From positions 7,991,001-8,055,000 of the forward strand of contig NC_017249.1 in the NCBI RefSeq assembly GCF_000284375.1: a DNA stretch of 64,000 nucleotides. The letters run 5' to 3'. The notes under the pieces are model-generated. The model made no database searches, was not told the DNA's origin, and saw only the letters and a program-made list of their open reading frames with translations. This DNA is from Bradyrhizobium japonicum USDA 6 (GTDB lineage Bacteria > Pseudomonadota > Alphaproteobacteria > Rhizobiales > Xanthobacteraceae). The translations under genes were made by a program, and so were the position numbers. Shown here piece by piece: positions 8,701 to 16,401 of the stretch (positions are counted from its first letter, which is position 1; the number at the start of each line of letters is the position of its first letter).

Positions 8701-11490
8701 CCGCAGCAGCGCCAGCAGATAACCACGCTGCCGCTCGATCGTCGCCTGATCAAACAGCGCCGTGGCATAACCCAGCGTTCCGGCGATCTCCTCGCCATGC
8801 TCGCCAAGGCTCAGCTCCAGATCGAACTTGGCCTGATCAATCTCCTCCCCGGCAGCTTCGACACTCAGCCCCGGCAGGTCCAATGGCCCAACCGCATTGT
8901 TCTCCCAGGCCAGCATCACCTGGAACAACGGTGTGTGATCAAGAGCCCGGGGCGGCTGCACGATCTCCACCACCTGCTCGAACGGCAGGTCCTGATGCTC
9001 CTGCGCAGCCAGCACCGTGCGCCGCGTCCGCTCCAGAAGCTCCGACACGCGCGGCTTGCCCGACAGGTCCAGCCGAAGCGCCAGAGTGTTGACGAAGAAG
9101 CCGATCAGCTCTTCGATCTCGCGGTGCCCCCGATTGGCGCTCGGCACGCCAATCACAAGATCGTCCTGCCCGGACAGACGCGACAGCACCGCCGCCCAGG
9201 CCGCCAGCACCGTCATGAACAACGTCGAGCCATGCTGCAGGCTCAGCCGCTTCAGCTCCCGCGTCAAATCCGCATCGACGGTGATCGGGACCGCGGCCGC
9301 GGCAAACGACTGCTGGGCAGGCCGCGCATGGTCCGTCGGCAAGACAAGACGGGCTGTGCCCGCCAGCGCGCTGCGCCAATACTGCGCCTGCTGCTGCAAC
9401 CGTTCCCCCGACAGCCATTGGCGTTGCCAGGCGGCGTAATCCGGATATTGGATCGCAAGCGGCGGCAGAGGATCGTCCTGCCCGGCCTGGAATGCCCGGT
9501 AGAGCTGGCTAAGTTCACGCAGCAGCACGCCCATCGACCAACCGTCCGAGACGATGTGATGCTGGGTCAGCAGGAAGACGTGTTCCTCGTCGGCGGTGCG
9601 GATCAGCCGACCGCGGATCAGCGGACCGCGCGCAAGATCGAATGGCGTGCGCCCCTCTTCATGGCACAGATCCAAAAATGCCGCTTCCGCATCCGATCTC
9701 TCCCGCAGATCATGCTCAACTATTGGCAGACCCGCGTCCGGCGGCAAAACCTCAACCCGGGGCTTGCCCTGGGTCGCGACAAACACACTGCGCAGCGCCT
9801 CATGACGTGCAAACAGACGGTTAAGGCTGCGCTGCCAGGCGCTGCGGTCGAGCATCCCGCGCAATCGCAAGGCCAGCGGAATGTGATAGTTGGTGCTGCC
9901 TTCGTTCAGCTGAGCCAAAAACCATAGCCGCTGCTGCGCAAACGACAGCACAAGCGGCTCATGCCGCGACACGGCTGCAATCGACGGCAGCTCTTGCGGA
10001 CCCGAGCAGCTCAACAGCTCGACGATGCTTGCCGCCAGGTCACTCAACACTGGCCTTGCGAACAGCGTCGACAGTGGCAGTTCGACCCCGACAGCCTGTG
10101 ACAGCCGGCTCGACATCTGCACGGCCAAGAGCGAGTGGCCGCCCAGTTCGAAGAAGTGGTCGTTGCGCCCGATGCGCTCGACACCAAGGAGCTCGGCCCA
10201 GATCTGCGCCAGCGCCGTCTCGACCGCACCTTGCGGCGACTGGTAGGCCGCCAGCGCATAGGCCTGATCGGCCGGCGCCGGCAGCGCGTTCCGATCGAGC
10301 TTGCCGTTCACCGTCAGCGGAAGCGCGGCCAGCCGCACGAACGCACTCGGGACCATGTAGTCCGGCAGTCGCGCACTTAAGTGCGCGCGCAAGGCGCCCG
10401 CAAGCCCGCCTCCACCGCCCTCATCCGAGCCGGCTTCGGGCGCGCAGACCACATAGGCGATCAGATGCTTGTCACCGGCGTCGTTCTCGCGCGCCAGCAC
10501 CACCGCCTCGCGCACCCAGGCGTGCTCGCAGAGCCGCGCGACGATCTCACCCGGCTCGATGCGGTAGCCGCGAATCTTCACCTGATCGTCGTTACGGCCC
10601 AGGAACTCAAGATTGCCGTCCGGCAGATAACGGGCAAGGTCGCCGGTCCGGTACAGCCGATCGCCCTCGACAAAGGGACTGGCGATGAACCGCTCCGCGG
10701 TCAGCTCAGGGCGGTTCAGGTAGCCCCGTGCCACCCCCGCCCCGCCAATGTAAAGCTCGCCGACCGCACCGAACGGCACGGGCGCGCCATGGCCATCCAG
10801 CAGGTACACCCGCGTGTTGACGATTGGACGCCCGACGTGAGGCATCTGGGGCCAACATGACGGATCAGCTGCAAGGTGGTGCTCGGAAATGACGCTGATT
10901 TCCGTGGACCCATATTGATTGATCAATCTCGCGTTCGGATGTGCTTCGAAGAACGTCCTAAGCAGTGGAGTGGCCTGCAATCGCTCGCCGGCTGTATAAA
11001 GCTCTCTTAAAGAGGGCAGCTGCACGCGCTGCGCGCTCCAGACTTCCGCAAAATGATTCAATGCCACGAACGGGAGGAAAAGCCGCTCTATCGCCTCCCG
11101 CTCTATAAATTCCAGCAGGTCGGAGAAGTGCCTCCGGGTCTCTTCCCGCACGAGCACAAGCACTCCGCCGTCCTTCCAACAGATGAACAATTCCTGACAG
11201 GACACATCGAAGTTCAGGGTCGCGAATTGAAGTGTGCGCAGTTTTGACGTGCCAATCCCCGCAAGCGAATTCACAAGCGCGCCATGGGACATTTCCACGC
11301 CCTTGGGGATTCCGGTTGAGCCGGAGGTATAGATGACATAGGCGAGATGGCGCGATGAAAGGCCAAGCGCGCCCGGGTCCGGGTTCGAAGGCGGCCGCTC
11401 GCCCCAAGTCGGGTCGCCGTCTCCAGATCGACCACCGTCACATCGGCCACGGCTTCGGCGCCCAATGCGGTTCGACCGGCGACATCGCAA
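2713..11490 (-). CDS. Nonribosomal peptide synthetase, main part (A1 C-terminal part-T-C-A-T-C-A-T-TE)
   Basis: Main body of a three-module NRPS on the minus strand. In order: rest of adenylation domain 1 (A3 core 'YTSGSTG' near 11.32 kb); carrier T1 ('LGGHS', Ser at 10132-10134); condensation domain with 'HHIVSDG' near 9.55 kb, an LCL-like motif; adenylation 2 (about 8.56-7.08 kb); carrier T2 (Ser at 6934-6936); a second condensation domain with 'HHLIGDH' (about 6.7-5.4 kb); adenylation 3 (about 5.3-3.8 kb); carrier T3 (Ser at 3673-3675); and a thioesterase with 'GYSSGA' and a late 'GNHA' histidine (about 3.6-2.72 kb). Read by alignment with EntF, the A2 pocket is DVWHLSLID, the serine code. 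A3 reads DAWAIAAVC, close to phenylalanine. A1 reads DVQLYAQVI, loosely proline-like. The true N-terminus lies upstream in another frame. No MbtH or phosphopantetheinyl transferase gene is visible nearby. Confidence 0.93.
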   Translation of the reverse strand: MRCRRSNRIGRRSRGRCDGGRSGDGDPTWGERPPSNPDPGALGLSSRHLAYVIYTSGSTGIPKGVEMSHGALVNSLAGIGTSKLRTLQFATLNFDVSCQELFICWKDGGVLVLVREETRRHFSDLLEFIEREAIERLFLPFVALNHFAEVWSAQRVQLPSLRELYTAGERLQATPLLRTFFEAHPNARLINQYGSTEISVISEHHLAADPSCWPQMPHVGRPIVNTRVYLLDGHGAPVPFGAVGELYIGGAGVARGYLNRPELTAERFIASPFVEGDRLYRTGDLARYLPDGNLEFLGRNDDQVKIRGYRIEPGEIVARLCEHAWVREAVVLARENDAGDKHLIAYVVCAPEAGSDEGGGGGLAGALRAHLSARLPDYMVPSAFVRLAALPLTVNGKLDRNALPAPADQAYALAAYQSPQGAVETALAQIWAELLGVERIGRNDHFFELGGHSLLAVQMSSRLSQAVGVELPLSTLFARPVLSDLAASIVELLSCSGPQELPSIAAVSRHEPLVLSFAQQRLWFLAQLNEGSTNYHIPLALRLRGMLDRSAWQRSLNRLFARHEALRSVFVATQGKPRVEVLPPDAGLPIVEHDLRERSDAEAAFLDLCHEEGRTPFDLARGPLIRGRLIRTADEEHVFLLTQHHIVSDGWSMGVLLRELSQLYRAFQAGQDDPLPPLAIQYPDYAAWQRQWLSGERLQQQAQYWRSALAGTARLVLPTDHARPAQQSFAAAAVPITVDADLTRELKRLSLQHGSTLFMTVLAAWAAVLSRLSGQDDLVIGVPSANRGHREIEELIGFFVNTLALRLDLSGKPRVSELLERTRRTVLAAQEHQDLPFEQVVEIVQPPRALDHTPLFQVMLAWENNAVGPLDLPGLSVEAAGEEIDQAKFDLELSLGEHGEEIAGTLGYATALFDQATIERQRGYLLALLRAMAADAQQEVHRIELLSTAERTYLLEELNRTAAPYPAERCIHELFEVQVHKAPDAVAVVCEDERLSYAELNARANRLAHHLIALGVRPDQPVAICVERSPMMVVGLLAILKAGGSYMPLDPAYPSARLHQVLDDAAPPLLLADVAGRAAFGADVPAKVSVVELDAAAPAWASLPEADPDRRALSLTSRNLAYVIYTSGSTGRPKGAQNEHRAIVNRLIWMQDAYGLKPTDVVLQKTPFSFDVSAWEFFWTLLEGATLVLAPPGAHRDPDTLVDLIVSQRITTVHFVPSMLVSFLDAKSVDRCTSLRQVLCSGEALPAASVYRVRRVLPWTALHNLYGPTEAAIDVTSWSCPAEFDEAIVPIGRPIANTRVYLLDGHGAPVPFGAVGELCIGGAGVARGYLNRPELTAERFIPSPFVEGDRLYRTGDLARYLPDGNLEFLGRNDDQVKIRGFRIEPGEIAARLCEHASVREAVVVAREDGGGEQRLVAYVVAAGAEESDLAGGLRAHVSAGLPDYMVPSAFVRLAALPLTLNGKLDRKALPAPGDEAYARRTYAPPQGEMETVLAQIWAELLGLERVGRHDNFFELGGHSLLAVQMMEHLRRRSLRIEVRTLFVKPVLADLAARLGRHHEVAVPANLITERSVAITPEMLPLIELAQDEIDRIIATVPGGVCNIQDIYGLSPLQDGILFHHLLAAKGDPYLLMSQMAFAERGLLARYLAAIQRVVDRHDILRTSFVWEGLSRPVQVVWRKARLEVIEVQLDGADGAGAEQLRNRFDPRRHRIELGRAPLLRFVIAREPGSARWLLLELQHHLIGDHATRDVMHAEVRAKLEGREHELTAPQPFRNLVAQAHLRGDAKADEAFFRELLAGIDEPTTPFNLSEVRGDGGGVREAYRMLPPALHARLAEQARRLGVSLASLCHLAWGQVVARSSGREQVVFGTVLLGRLQGSAGADRAMGLFINTLPLRLDLDGTAVEASVRTTHARLAELLTHEHASLALAQRCSAIAASAPLFSTLLNYRHNKAPAVPGSGTDDVLSGMEWLGGEERTNYPLTLSVEDFGEALGLTVQVAEPISADRICGYMQRSLEQLAEALEHAPDTPVRELDILPAEERTYLLEDLNRTEEAYPTEQCVHELFEAQVQKAPEAVALVCENERLSYGELNARANRLAHLLIELGVKPDQPVAICLERSLMMMVGILAILKAGGAYLPLDPAYPSERLRQVVNDAAPRLLLCDVVGRAALGPEVLTEVTVIDLETATPAWAERPASNPDRHTLGLTSGHLAYVIYTSGSTGTPKGVMVQHRGLVNLLSAQVGLFGASSNSRVVQFASIAFDASAWELLMAFGSGAALHLPAEEIRQARNKLSDYLRSEAITHATLPPALLQTSKDPERLAAQVLILAGELPKPELIRSLAPASMVNAYGPTEATVCATIWTCPADFNGSVVPIGRPIANTRVYLLDGHGAPVPFGAVGELYIGGAGVARGYLNRPELTAERFIASPFVEGDRLYRTGDLARYLPDGNLEFLGRNDDQVKIRGYRIEPGEIVARLCEHAWVREAVVLARQNGGGHKHLIAYVVCAPEAGSDEGGGGALAGALRAHLSARLPDYMVPSAFVRLAALPLTVNGKLDRNALPAPSDQAYALAAYQLPQGEVETALAQIWAELLGVERIGRNDHFFELGGYSLLAVQMLGRASNLGLSFSATDLFRAPVLKELASQICLQVQPSNSAVISVRPNGSQPPLFFVPSGFGDCSYVLGLAAEMDADCSVYALPWPPFDDVRPPTFEAMAAEVIVAIKQIQPRGPYRFAGYSSGAILAYAIAERLLSSDEVVSFMAFIDVSLPGASSNASLKNLAREFVLDRCGTLRDEYREVLERDTEQCSISELLEKAQQTGALAPDHDLHSDVSMYQRAAAFQRALQSYRIPSLPIEIYQFYASEPLSRWVPPDKQSGRDANLPKLGWDLVVDAGAIHAVPVPGNHATMVSNPENRQVLAHAISTALIGTLE
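3656..4360 (-). repeat. NRPS internal repeat, copy 1 (A3 C-terminus/T3)
   Basis: About 700 bp covering the end of adenylation domain 3 and carrier T3. It is nearly identical, base for base over long runs, to 10115-10819 at a constant offset of about 6459 bases. The third equivalent region (about 6910-7610) is clearly more diverged. Recent gene conversion or module duplication is the likely cause. Confidence 0.85.
10115..10819 (-). repeat. NRPS internal repeat, copy 2 (A1 C-terminus/T1)
   Basis: Partner of the copy at 3656-4360, covering the end of adenylation domain 1 and carrier T1. Identity drops sharply just past the codons for 'NTRVYLLDG', where the specificity-determining half of each adenylation domain begins. 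Confidence 0.85.
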
Positions 11491-12644
11491 AGCAGCAGTT
11501 TCGGTTCTGCATCGCCAACAATCTGCCGCAGCCGCGCCGACGGATAAGCCGGATCTAGCGGCAGATACGCGCCGCCCGCTTTCAGGATCGCCAAGAGACC
11601 AACTACCATCGCCAGGCTGCGTTCGAGGCAGATCGCCACCGGCTGGTCCGGCTTGACCCCGAGCTCGATCAAATGATGCGCCAGCCGGTTGGCCCGCGCA
11701 TTGAGCTCGCCATAGCTCAGTCTCTCCTTCTCATAGACCACCGCCACCGCTTCCGGTGCCTTTTGCACCTGCGCCTCGAACAGCTCATGGATACATAGCT
11801 CAAACGGATAAGGCGCCGCCGTCCGATTCAAATCCTCAAGTAGATACGTGCGTTCGTCGGCGGCCAGAATGTCTATTCGGCCGACAGGCTGCCCAGCATC
11901 GGCCATCACGCCGCGTAACAAAGTTTGCAAATGCTGCGTCATGCGGTCGATCTGCTTCGGTGCTAATCGAGCGGCATCAAAATGCCAGCGGAAGCTCCCA
12001 TCCAGAGCGCAAACCTCAAAGGTCAGCAAATCGCCGCACAAGGCATGCCCAGCTTTGTGGTTCGTCGTCAGAGCATCAGCGGCGTGACAGCTCTCTGTCG
12101 TGATTGCAATGCCAATCGGCCAAGGCTGGCGCGCCCGTAGCGCCACCACTCCTCGCAATGTCGGGCAGCGCGCTATAAGATCTCGGGCAAAGCTAGCGTG
12201 CGCCCTCAGCTGAGCGACTTCGGCCGCTACGGTTTTGCGTACTTCTTCAAAATCATGAGCAAGCTCAATGCGAACATCCATCGGCACGACGGAGGCCATC
12301 ACGAGTTTGGAGCCGGTTTGCAATCGGTCCCATGCAGGCTTCCATCCCAGTTGAAACTCTTGTTGCCCCGTGATCCGAGCGAGATAGATCAGCCAAGCTG
12401 CTACCAAATATTCCGAGCGATCTTGTGGGGAAATAGCCAAACCGCTTGGGCTAAACCATGAACTCGACTGCCATCGGGACGGCGCCGCAGCCACGGACGA
12501 TGACACGAAAGGCGGATGCAATCTGCTAAACTGCTCGAGCCGCCGTCGCCAAAACTCCTCCCCACGCGCCCGCAGTTCATCCGCGGCAGATATGCTCTGC
12601 ACCTGATCATCGCTCAAGATCGGACGGCGTCTTCCTTGATTCAC
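11271..12644 (-). CDS. NRPS N-terminal part (truncated condensation domain plus start of A1), cut off by a frameshift
   Basis: This is the 5' end of the NRPS gene, starting at a GTG. Residues 1-250 resemble only the C-terminal half of a condensation domain: the HHxxxDG motif is missing. This arrangement is found in some starter modules. Residues from about 260 are the first third of adenylation domain 1, with cores 'LSYGELNARANRLA' and 'AILKAGGAYLPLDPAYP'. Homology ends at 'DLETAT'. The matching continuation, 'TWGERP' then 'YVIYTSGSTG', lies in the other frame, so one base appears to be missing in the GGG run at 11411-11413 (plus-strand view). The roughly 45 residues after that point are out of frame and meaningless. 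As read, the polypeptide would end before the A3 core and the synthetase would be inactive unless the base is restored. Confidence 0.88.
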   Translation of the reverse strand: MNQGRRRPILSDDQVQSISAADELRARGEEFWRRRLEQFSRLHPPFVSSSVAAAPSRWQSSSWFSPSGLAISPQDRSEYLVAAWLIYLARITGQQEFQLGWKPAWDRLQTGSKLVMASVVPMDVRIELAHDFEEVRKTVAAEVAQLRAHASFARDLIARCPTLRGVVALRARQPWPIGIAITTESCHAADALTTNHKAGHALCGDLLTFEVCALDGSFRWHFDAARLAPKQIDRMTQHLQTLLRGVMADAGQPVGRIDILAADERTYLLEDLNRTAAPYPFELCIHELFEAQVQKAPEAVAVVYEKERLSYGELNARANRLAHHLIELGVKPDQPVAICLERSLAMVVGLLAILKAGGAYLPLDPAYPSARLRQIVGDAEPKLLLCDVAGRTALGAEAVADVTVVDLETATRLGASGRLRTRTRARLAFHRAISPMSSIPPAQPESPRAWKCPMARL

Positions 12645-13188
12645 GCAAATCGCTCACATCGGTTCGGATCTGTTTTCGGGCTTTGGCTGGCCTGCATTGA
12701 TGTGACGAAACCCTTCGCCAAAGCGGATCACTCAATCTTCCGCCAACGTTCCGCACCACCAAATATGGTGGCGGCGGTATCGCAGCTGCTACTCAAGCGC
12801 GTCAGCGTTTCTGGTAAGCGTTCTCATCGAACGACTTCTCCTCTATGGCGCCCTTTAGACGATTACGCATGTATCGGGCCAAAGGTGAAATCGAGTGCAA
12901 TCAATGCGATAGCCACAGCGGTGCTGTGTCAGCTGTCCAACAGCGTCGCCAGACATCGTACAACTGAGCGCGCTATCAATCGCACAAGACCCCGCCCGCC
13001 GGGTATTCCGGACAAGAAAAAAAGGGACCTGGAATGCCAAAGTAAATTTGTCAGCTCAACCTAACCGCATCGCGTGGGCATTTCGTAAAAAGTCCGCGCG
13101 TGCGGTACGAGCCAGTGCTGGATCGCTCGAGTAAATGTTTCTCGCAATTAGCGGCAGTTCATATTGGATTGGCGTTTCTTCGCATCGC
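12645..13188. other. Gene-free stretch upstream of the NRPS
   Basis: It should hold the NRPS promoter, but I found no nod box, NifA site or sigma-54 element. The missing first half of the condensation domain is not encoded here in any frame. Confidence 0.45.
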
Positions 13189-13576
13189 TCAATATGTGGA
13201 GCCTGCCGGGTCGTCCAGCTTGTGGCGCTCGGTTCCGGTGAGGGGCGGGTTGAAGATGCTAACGAGGATCATGTCCTTGTCCGGTCCCCCGCGCAGGAGA
13301 TGCTTGTCATGCTTGTCAAGCACATACATGTCGCCCCGGCGAATAGGAAAGACATTGCCGTCCATGTCCTCGACCTCGCCCTCTCCACCGATGCAGAAGC
13401 AGGCTTCGAGATGATTCCGGTATTGCAGAAGAGAAACGGTGTTAGCGCGCACGATGGTGTGGCAGATGCTAAAACCCATGCCGTCCTTATCCGTCAGAAG
13501 GCGGTGGCTCGTACCATTGCCCCCAATCGACGAAGTGATCGGTTGCTTCAATGTCGTGCAGACTACGCACAATCAT
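13189..13576 (-). pseudogene. ectC: Solitary ectoine-synthase-like cupin with a one-base frameshift
   Basis: The protein matches L-ectoine synthase along its whole length: '[12 protein letters not shown]', then '[17 protein letters not shown]', 'YVLDKHDKH' and '[10 protein letters not shown]'. EctC cyclises N-gamma-acetyl-diaminobutyrate to ectoine. The natural start is the ATG at 13576 (N-terminus '[19 protein letters not shown]'), but that frame is lost at a five-C run (13520-13524, plus strand). Removing one C joins it to '[13 protein letters not shown]' and gives about 128 residues, the usual EctC length. No ectA, ectB or ectD is in the window. Solitary EctC proteins are known from plant-associated bacteria such as Pseudomonas syringae. 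Whether the frameshift is real or a base-calling error cannot be decided here. Confidence 0.82.
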
Positions 13577-14308
13577 GGTGTTGCCCGATTCTGATTGATC
13601 CAAAAGCTGGAGGCCGTTGTTCTGCTCCGGAACGGCGCCTTCCCTGTCGCGCGGCCGACTGCGGTCTCCGTCGAAACAACCGACCGTCGGCCGCGGAGAA
13701 CCTGGGCAGTAGTCCTACGGGATCGGCTACACGCAAAAGGCCTGCCATTTGCCCGACGGCGACTAGTAAAAATATCGGTACGAGGGTATTTCGCAGCCGA
13801 TCGGCGCGTACCAACTTGATGTACCACGTCTCGGGCGGTACCGCCGCTTGCCTGTGTATTCACCAGAATGCTGCTGGAGATACTGCCGCCGACATAAACT
13901 GTCTCCACTCGCAGATTTGGCAAGTCGTTTCCTTCCTTGCTGTGCCTCTCGCCGCGAATACGGTTCCGCAGCGTTTCAGCCAGCAGAGCAAATCTCATGC
14001 CGTGGTCGCAGACCGATGAACGATGAAGTTGTGGCTGTCTCAGCTGGCTAGTGAGAACGATTTGGCTAGGCGTGTAGCCAATCTAACAAACTGCCGAGAT
14101 ATGGCCGAGTACAAACAAGTCCTGAGCGAGAACCGGTCGAACAGTGGTGCTTTTTAATCCGCTGGTGAAGAGGTCCCGGATTGAAGTCAGTGATGCTGCT
14201 CGAAAGTGTTTGGCGATCGGACTCGACAAAGCCCGCCGCGATCAGAACCCGCAAATTAGGTACAGCCCGCGGTACAGAGCGGTTTTTGAGGATGCGCAGC
14301 TGGGAGGG
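13577..14308. other. Gene-free stretch upstream of ectC-like gene
   Basis: On the minus strand two broken frames (about 13563-13998) contain a short hydrophobic segment ('PIFLLVAVGQMAGLL') that could be the remains of a membrane protein. No family is recognised. Nothing else is seen. Confidence 0.35.
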
Positions 14309-14587
14309 TCAGCCGTGGGGTCCCACCGCGCCTCGGATCAGGCCGCCCGGAACGCGCGCGTCGTTCGCGGCTCCGCGACTAGTTTGCCGGCATGTCCGCC
14401 CCTTCCGGAGGCCAAACGCGAGCGGGAAGGTCTCGGCTGAAAGGAACTCCAGCGCGGTCTGCTCTTCGGTGAGGCGTTTTTCGATGAACTGACGTTCGAC
14501 ATCCGACAGGTTCGACTTCAGCAGGCGACGATAGCGGTGGATGTTTGTGCGGTGAGCACGAATGCGGGCCAAATATTCATCGAGCAT
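14309..14587 (-). CDS. Small conserved-type protein, charged and helical
   Basis: The first 58 residues form a compact charged helical protein ('MLDEYLARIRAHRTNIHRYRR', then 'LSDVERQFIEKRLTEEQTALE') of a type common in rhizobial symbiosis islands. The C-terminal 35 residues are Gly/Arg-rich and may be a read-through into unrelated sequence. Function unknown. Confidence 0.5.
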   Translation of the reverse strand: MLDEYLARIRAHRTNIHRYRRLLKSNLSDVERQFIEKRLTEEQTALEFLSAETFPLAFGLRKGRTCRQTSRGAANDARVPGGLIRGAVGPHG

Positions 14588-14983
14588 CCTGGACGCTCCT
14601 GAGGTCGTCGCAATCTCTACGAAGAGATATTCAGGCGAGCATGTCGTCGATCAACGCGCCACCCGCCATCGCATCTCGGAAGCCGTTCGGCGGGCAGATA
14701 AGGACAATGGCAGTTCGTGACAACACTCCTTCCGCTAGCGTAGCATTTCCATCGCCACGACCCGCAGCGTTCTTGGCTCACCATACGCCGTCTTTCTGCT
14801 CGGCTAGTCGCTCAAACAGAGCTGGGCGCTTGGAAGGCGCAAGGAATAGTCGGTCACGCTCCCGGCGCCGGACGCTTGTCGCTAACAAGCTCGCCCGTCA
14901 GTATTCTCTTCCGAGGAGCTGAACATCGTTTGCCGATGTGCTATACGCATCTTCGTTGAGAACAGCTTTGTTTGAGAGTTTCG
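14588..14983. other. Gene-free stretch between two small divergent genes
   Basis: Probably the shared promoter region of the genes at 14309-14587 (minus) and 14984-15187 (plus). No operator is recognised. Confidence 0.35.
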
Positions 14984-15187
14984 ATGTCTCTTTCGATTGG
15001 ACTGATTGTCGACGGCTATGTGAAACTAAACAACCGCAGCGCGCTGGAGAACCTTCTGGCGCATCGGCGGGAGTTGCTGCAGCAGTTGAACTGCGTTACC
15101 GGCATTGATCCGAAGCCAGCGATCGCTCAGGTCAGTCAAGACATCACAGTGATCGAAAGGGCACTTGCGGCGCTCACACAGGAGTAA
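14984..15187 (+). CDS. Small helical protein of unknown function
   Basis: 67 residues starting 'MSLSIGLIVDGYVKLNNRS', with two amphipathic helices ('ALENLLAHRRELLQQLN' and 'ISQ/DITVIERALAAL'-type end). Codon pattern and the well-formed start support a real gene. It looks like one of the small rhizobial proteins carried on symbiosis islands. The ATG at 14984 is preferred over an upstream in-frame start. No function can be assigned. Confidence 0.55.
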   Translation: MSLSIGLIVDGYVKLNNRSALENLLAHRRELLQQLNCVTGIDPKPAIAQVSQDITVIERALAALTQE

Positions 15188-15532
15188 ACAGCAACGGCGC
15201 ACCGGCTCGCGTGAGTTGACGGCGCTCCGGCGCCGAACACTGACTTCGCCCCCGTTTCCGGACGAAGGTTATTGGAGCGTCGCCTCACCGGCATCGTGGC
15301 GCGCAAGGGTGCGTGCGCCAAGGCTTGGATGCGGCGTCTGCTGTGCGAGCTGCTCTCTCGTTTCAAGGATCGGCCGGGCACCGAGCAGCGCGCCAACCGA
15401 TTCACATCAGATAACGCCGCGTCTTGGGTGACGTTAGGCCACCATCGATTTGCGACCACGATACACTCTGCGAGCTGGATCTTCAGCACTGTGACTTGGA
15501 AATTCACCTCAATGACAAGCCATGTCCTAGAT
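15188..15532. other. Gene-free stretch
   Basis: Only short overlapping frames without recognisable similarity. Confidence 0.35.
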
Positions 15533-15733
15533 CTATCGCCACATCGTTGGTGCTCTGGAAAGAGCTTCCTGACCGATCTGTTTAAGCAGATCGGGGCGCG
15601 TCTCACCTCTGGTGGCGGCCTCCAGGATTCTGGAGGCAACGTAGGCGCGGACGCCGGCGTCATACGGTGGGACGCTCACGCAAACCTCATCCAGGATCGT
15701 GCGCAGAAGCGTGATCGTGCCAACGTCCAGCAT
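15533..15733 (-). CDS. Small helical protein of unknown function
   Basis: 66 residues beginning 'MLDVGTITLLRTILDEVC' and ending 'LKQIGQEALSRAPTMWR'. Two amphipathic helices; no membrane or signal segment. It resembles small proteins common in Bradyrhizobium ('ASRILEAATRGE' core). The ATG at 15733 was chosen because upstream in-frame residues look random. Confidence 0.55.
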   Translation of the reverse strand: MLDVGTITLLRTILDEVCVSVPPYDAGVRAYVASRILEAATRGETRPDLLKQIGQEALSRAPTMWR

Positions 15734-16401
15734 TGAGAGATCTCCCTCATACCATCGGGGAAGATAATGGGCATTTGCTGGACCGCAACTCAAGTACATC
15801 GGATCGCATGAGCCTCCGCGACTGCCGGTCGGCCGATTTCCAGCGCGGTGCAATGTCCAGCACCTCTGCGATCGCTGATCCATTGCGGCAGCTCGCTTGA
15901 TCGGCCTGCGTTTGTCTTCTCGTCGGCCGTCTGGGCCTAGCAGACAAGCTTGCTAGAGCTCAGAGGCCAATGTGAGCTCCCTGCGATCATGCTCTGCGAT
16001 GATGTACAGCATGCTCGGCCATCTATTGCGCGCCGGACTGACTGGGCGGCTGCCGCAGGCCAATGCTCGCACGGTGCTAGCTCGTTGCCGAGCCTCATCA
16101 GGTTCAATTGCGGCCAGAGGATTTGCCGTTTATCGCGCCTGCTGCGCTTCGGCATACCTGCCCCGATGGAGTTGGTAGAAATAGCTTGCCACTGCTCCGA
16201 TGTCGTTTCACAAGACGGCACCTATCGGCTCCAAACCCGAGCGCCTGGCATCCTACACTGTAGAGGGACATCGCGACCAATTCTTGCGGTGAAGCATATC
16301 TTTGCGTCAAAAACCAGCGCCCGCCCGACGTCTGGCGACGAAATCGGGCCAGGATCCGGCGCCCGCGCTTCACTGCCCCCTTGACTCGCCCCTGGCCGCT
16401 C
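15734..16401. other. Gene-free stretch
   Basis: No recognisable gene. Short open frames on both strands lack family resemblance. Confidence 0.35.

Noticed and set aside
7849..9927. Long (692-residue) open frame on the plus strand inside the NRPS
   Set aside because: It is antisense to conserved NRPS domains and its composition (Arg/Gln/His-rich) is the mirror of high-GC codon bias.
12927..12944. Second tts-box-like string (GTCAGCT...CAGC)
   Set aside because: Needs a gap to align and has no suitable downstream gene.
13563..13998. Minus-strand frames upstream of ectC as a membrane-protein gene
   Set aside because: Only one short hydrophobic segment and broken frames; not enough to name a gene.
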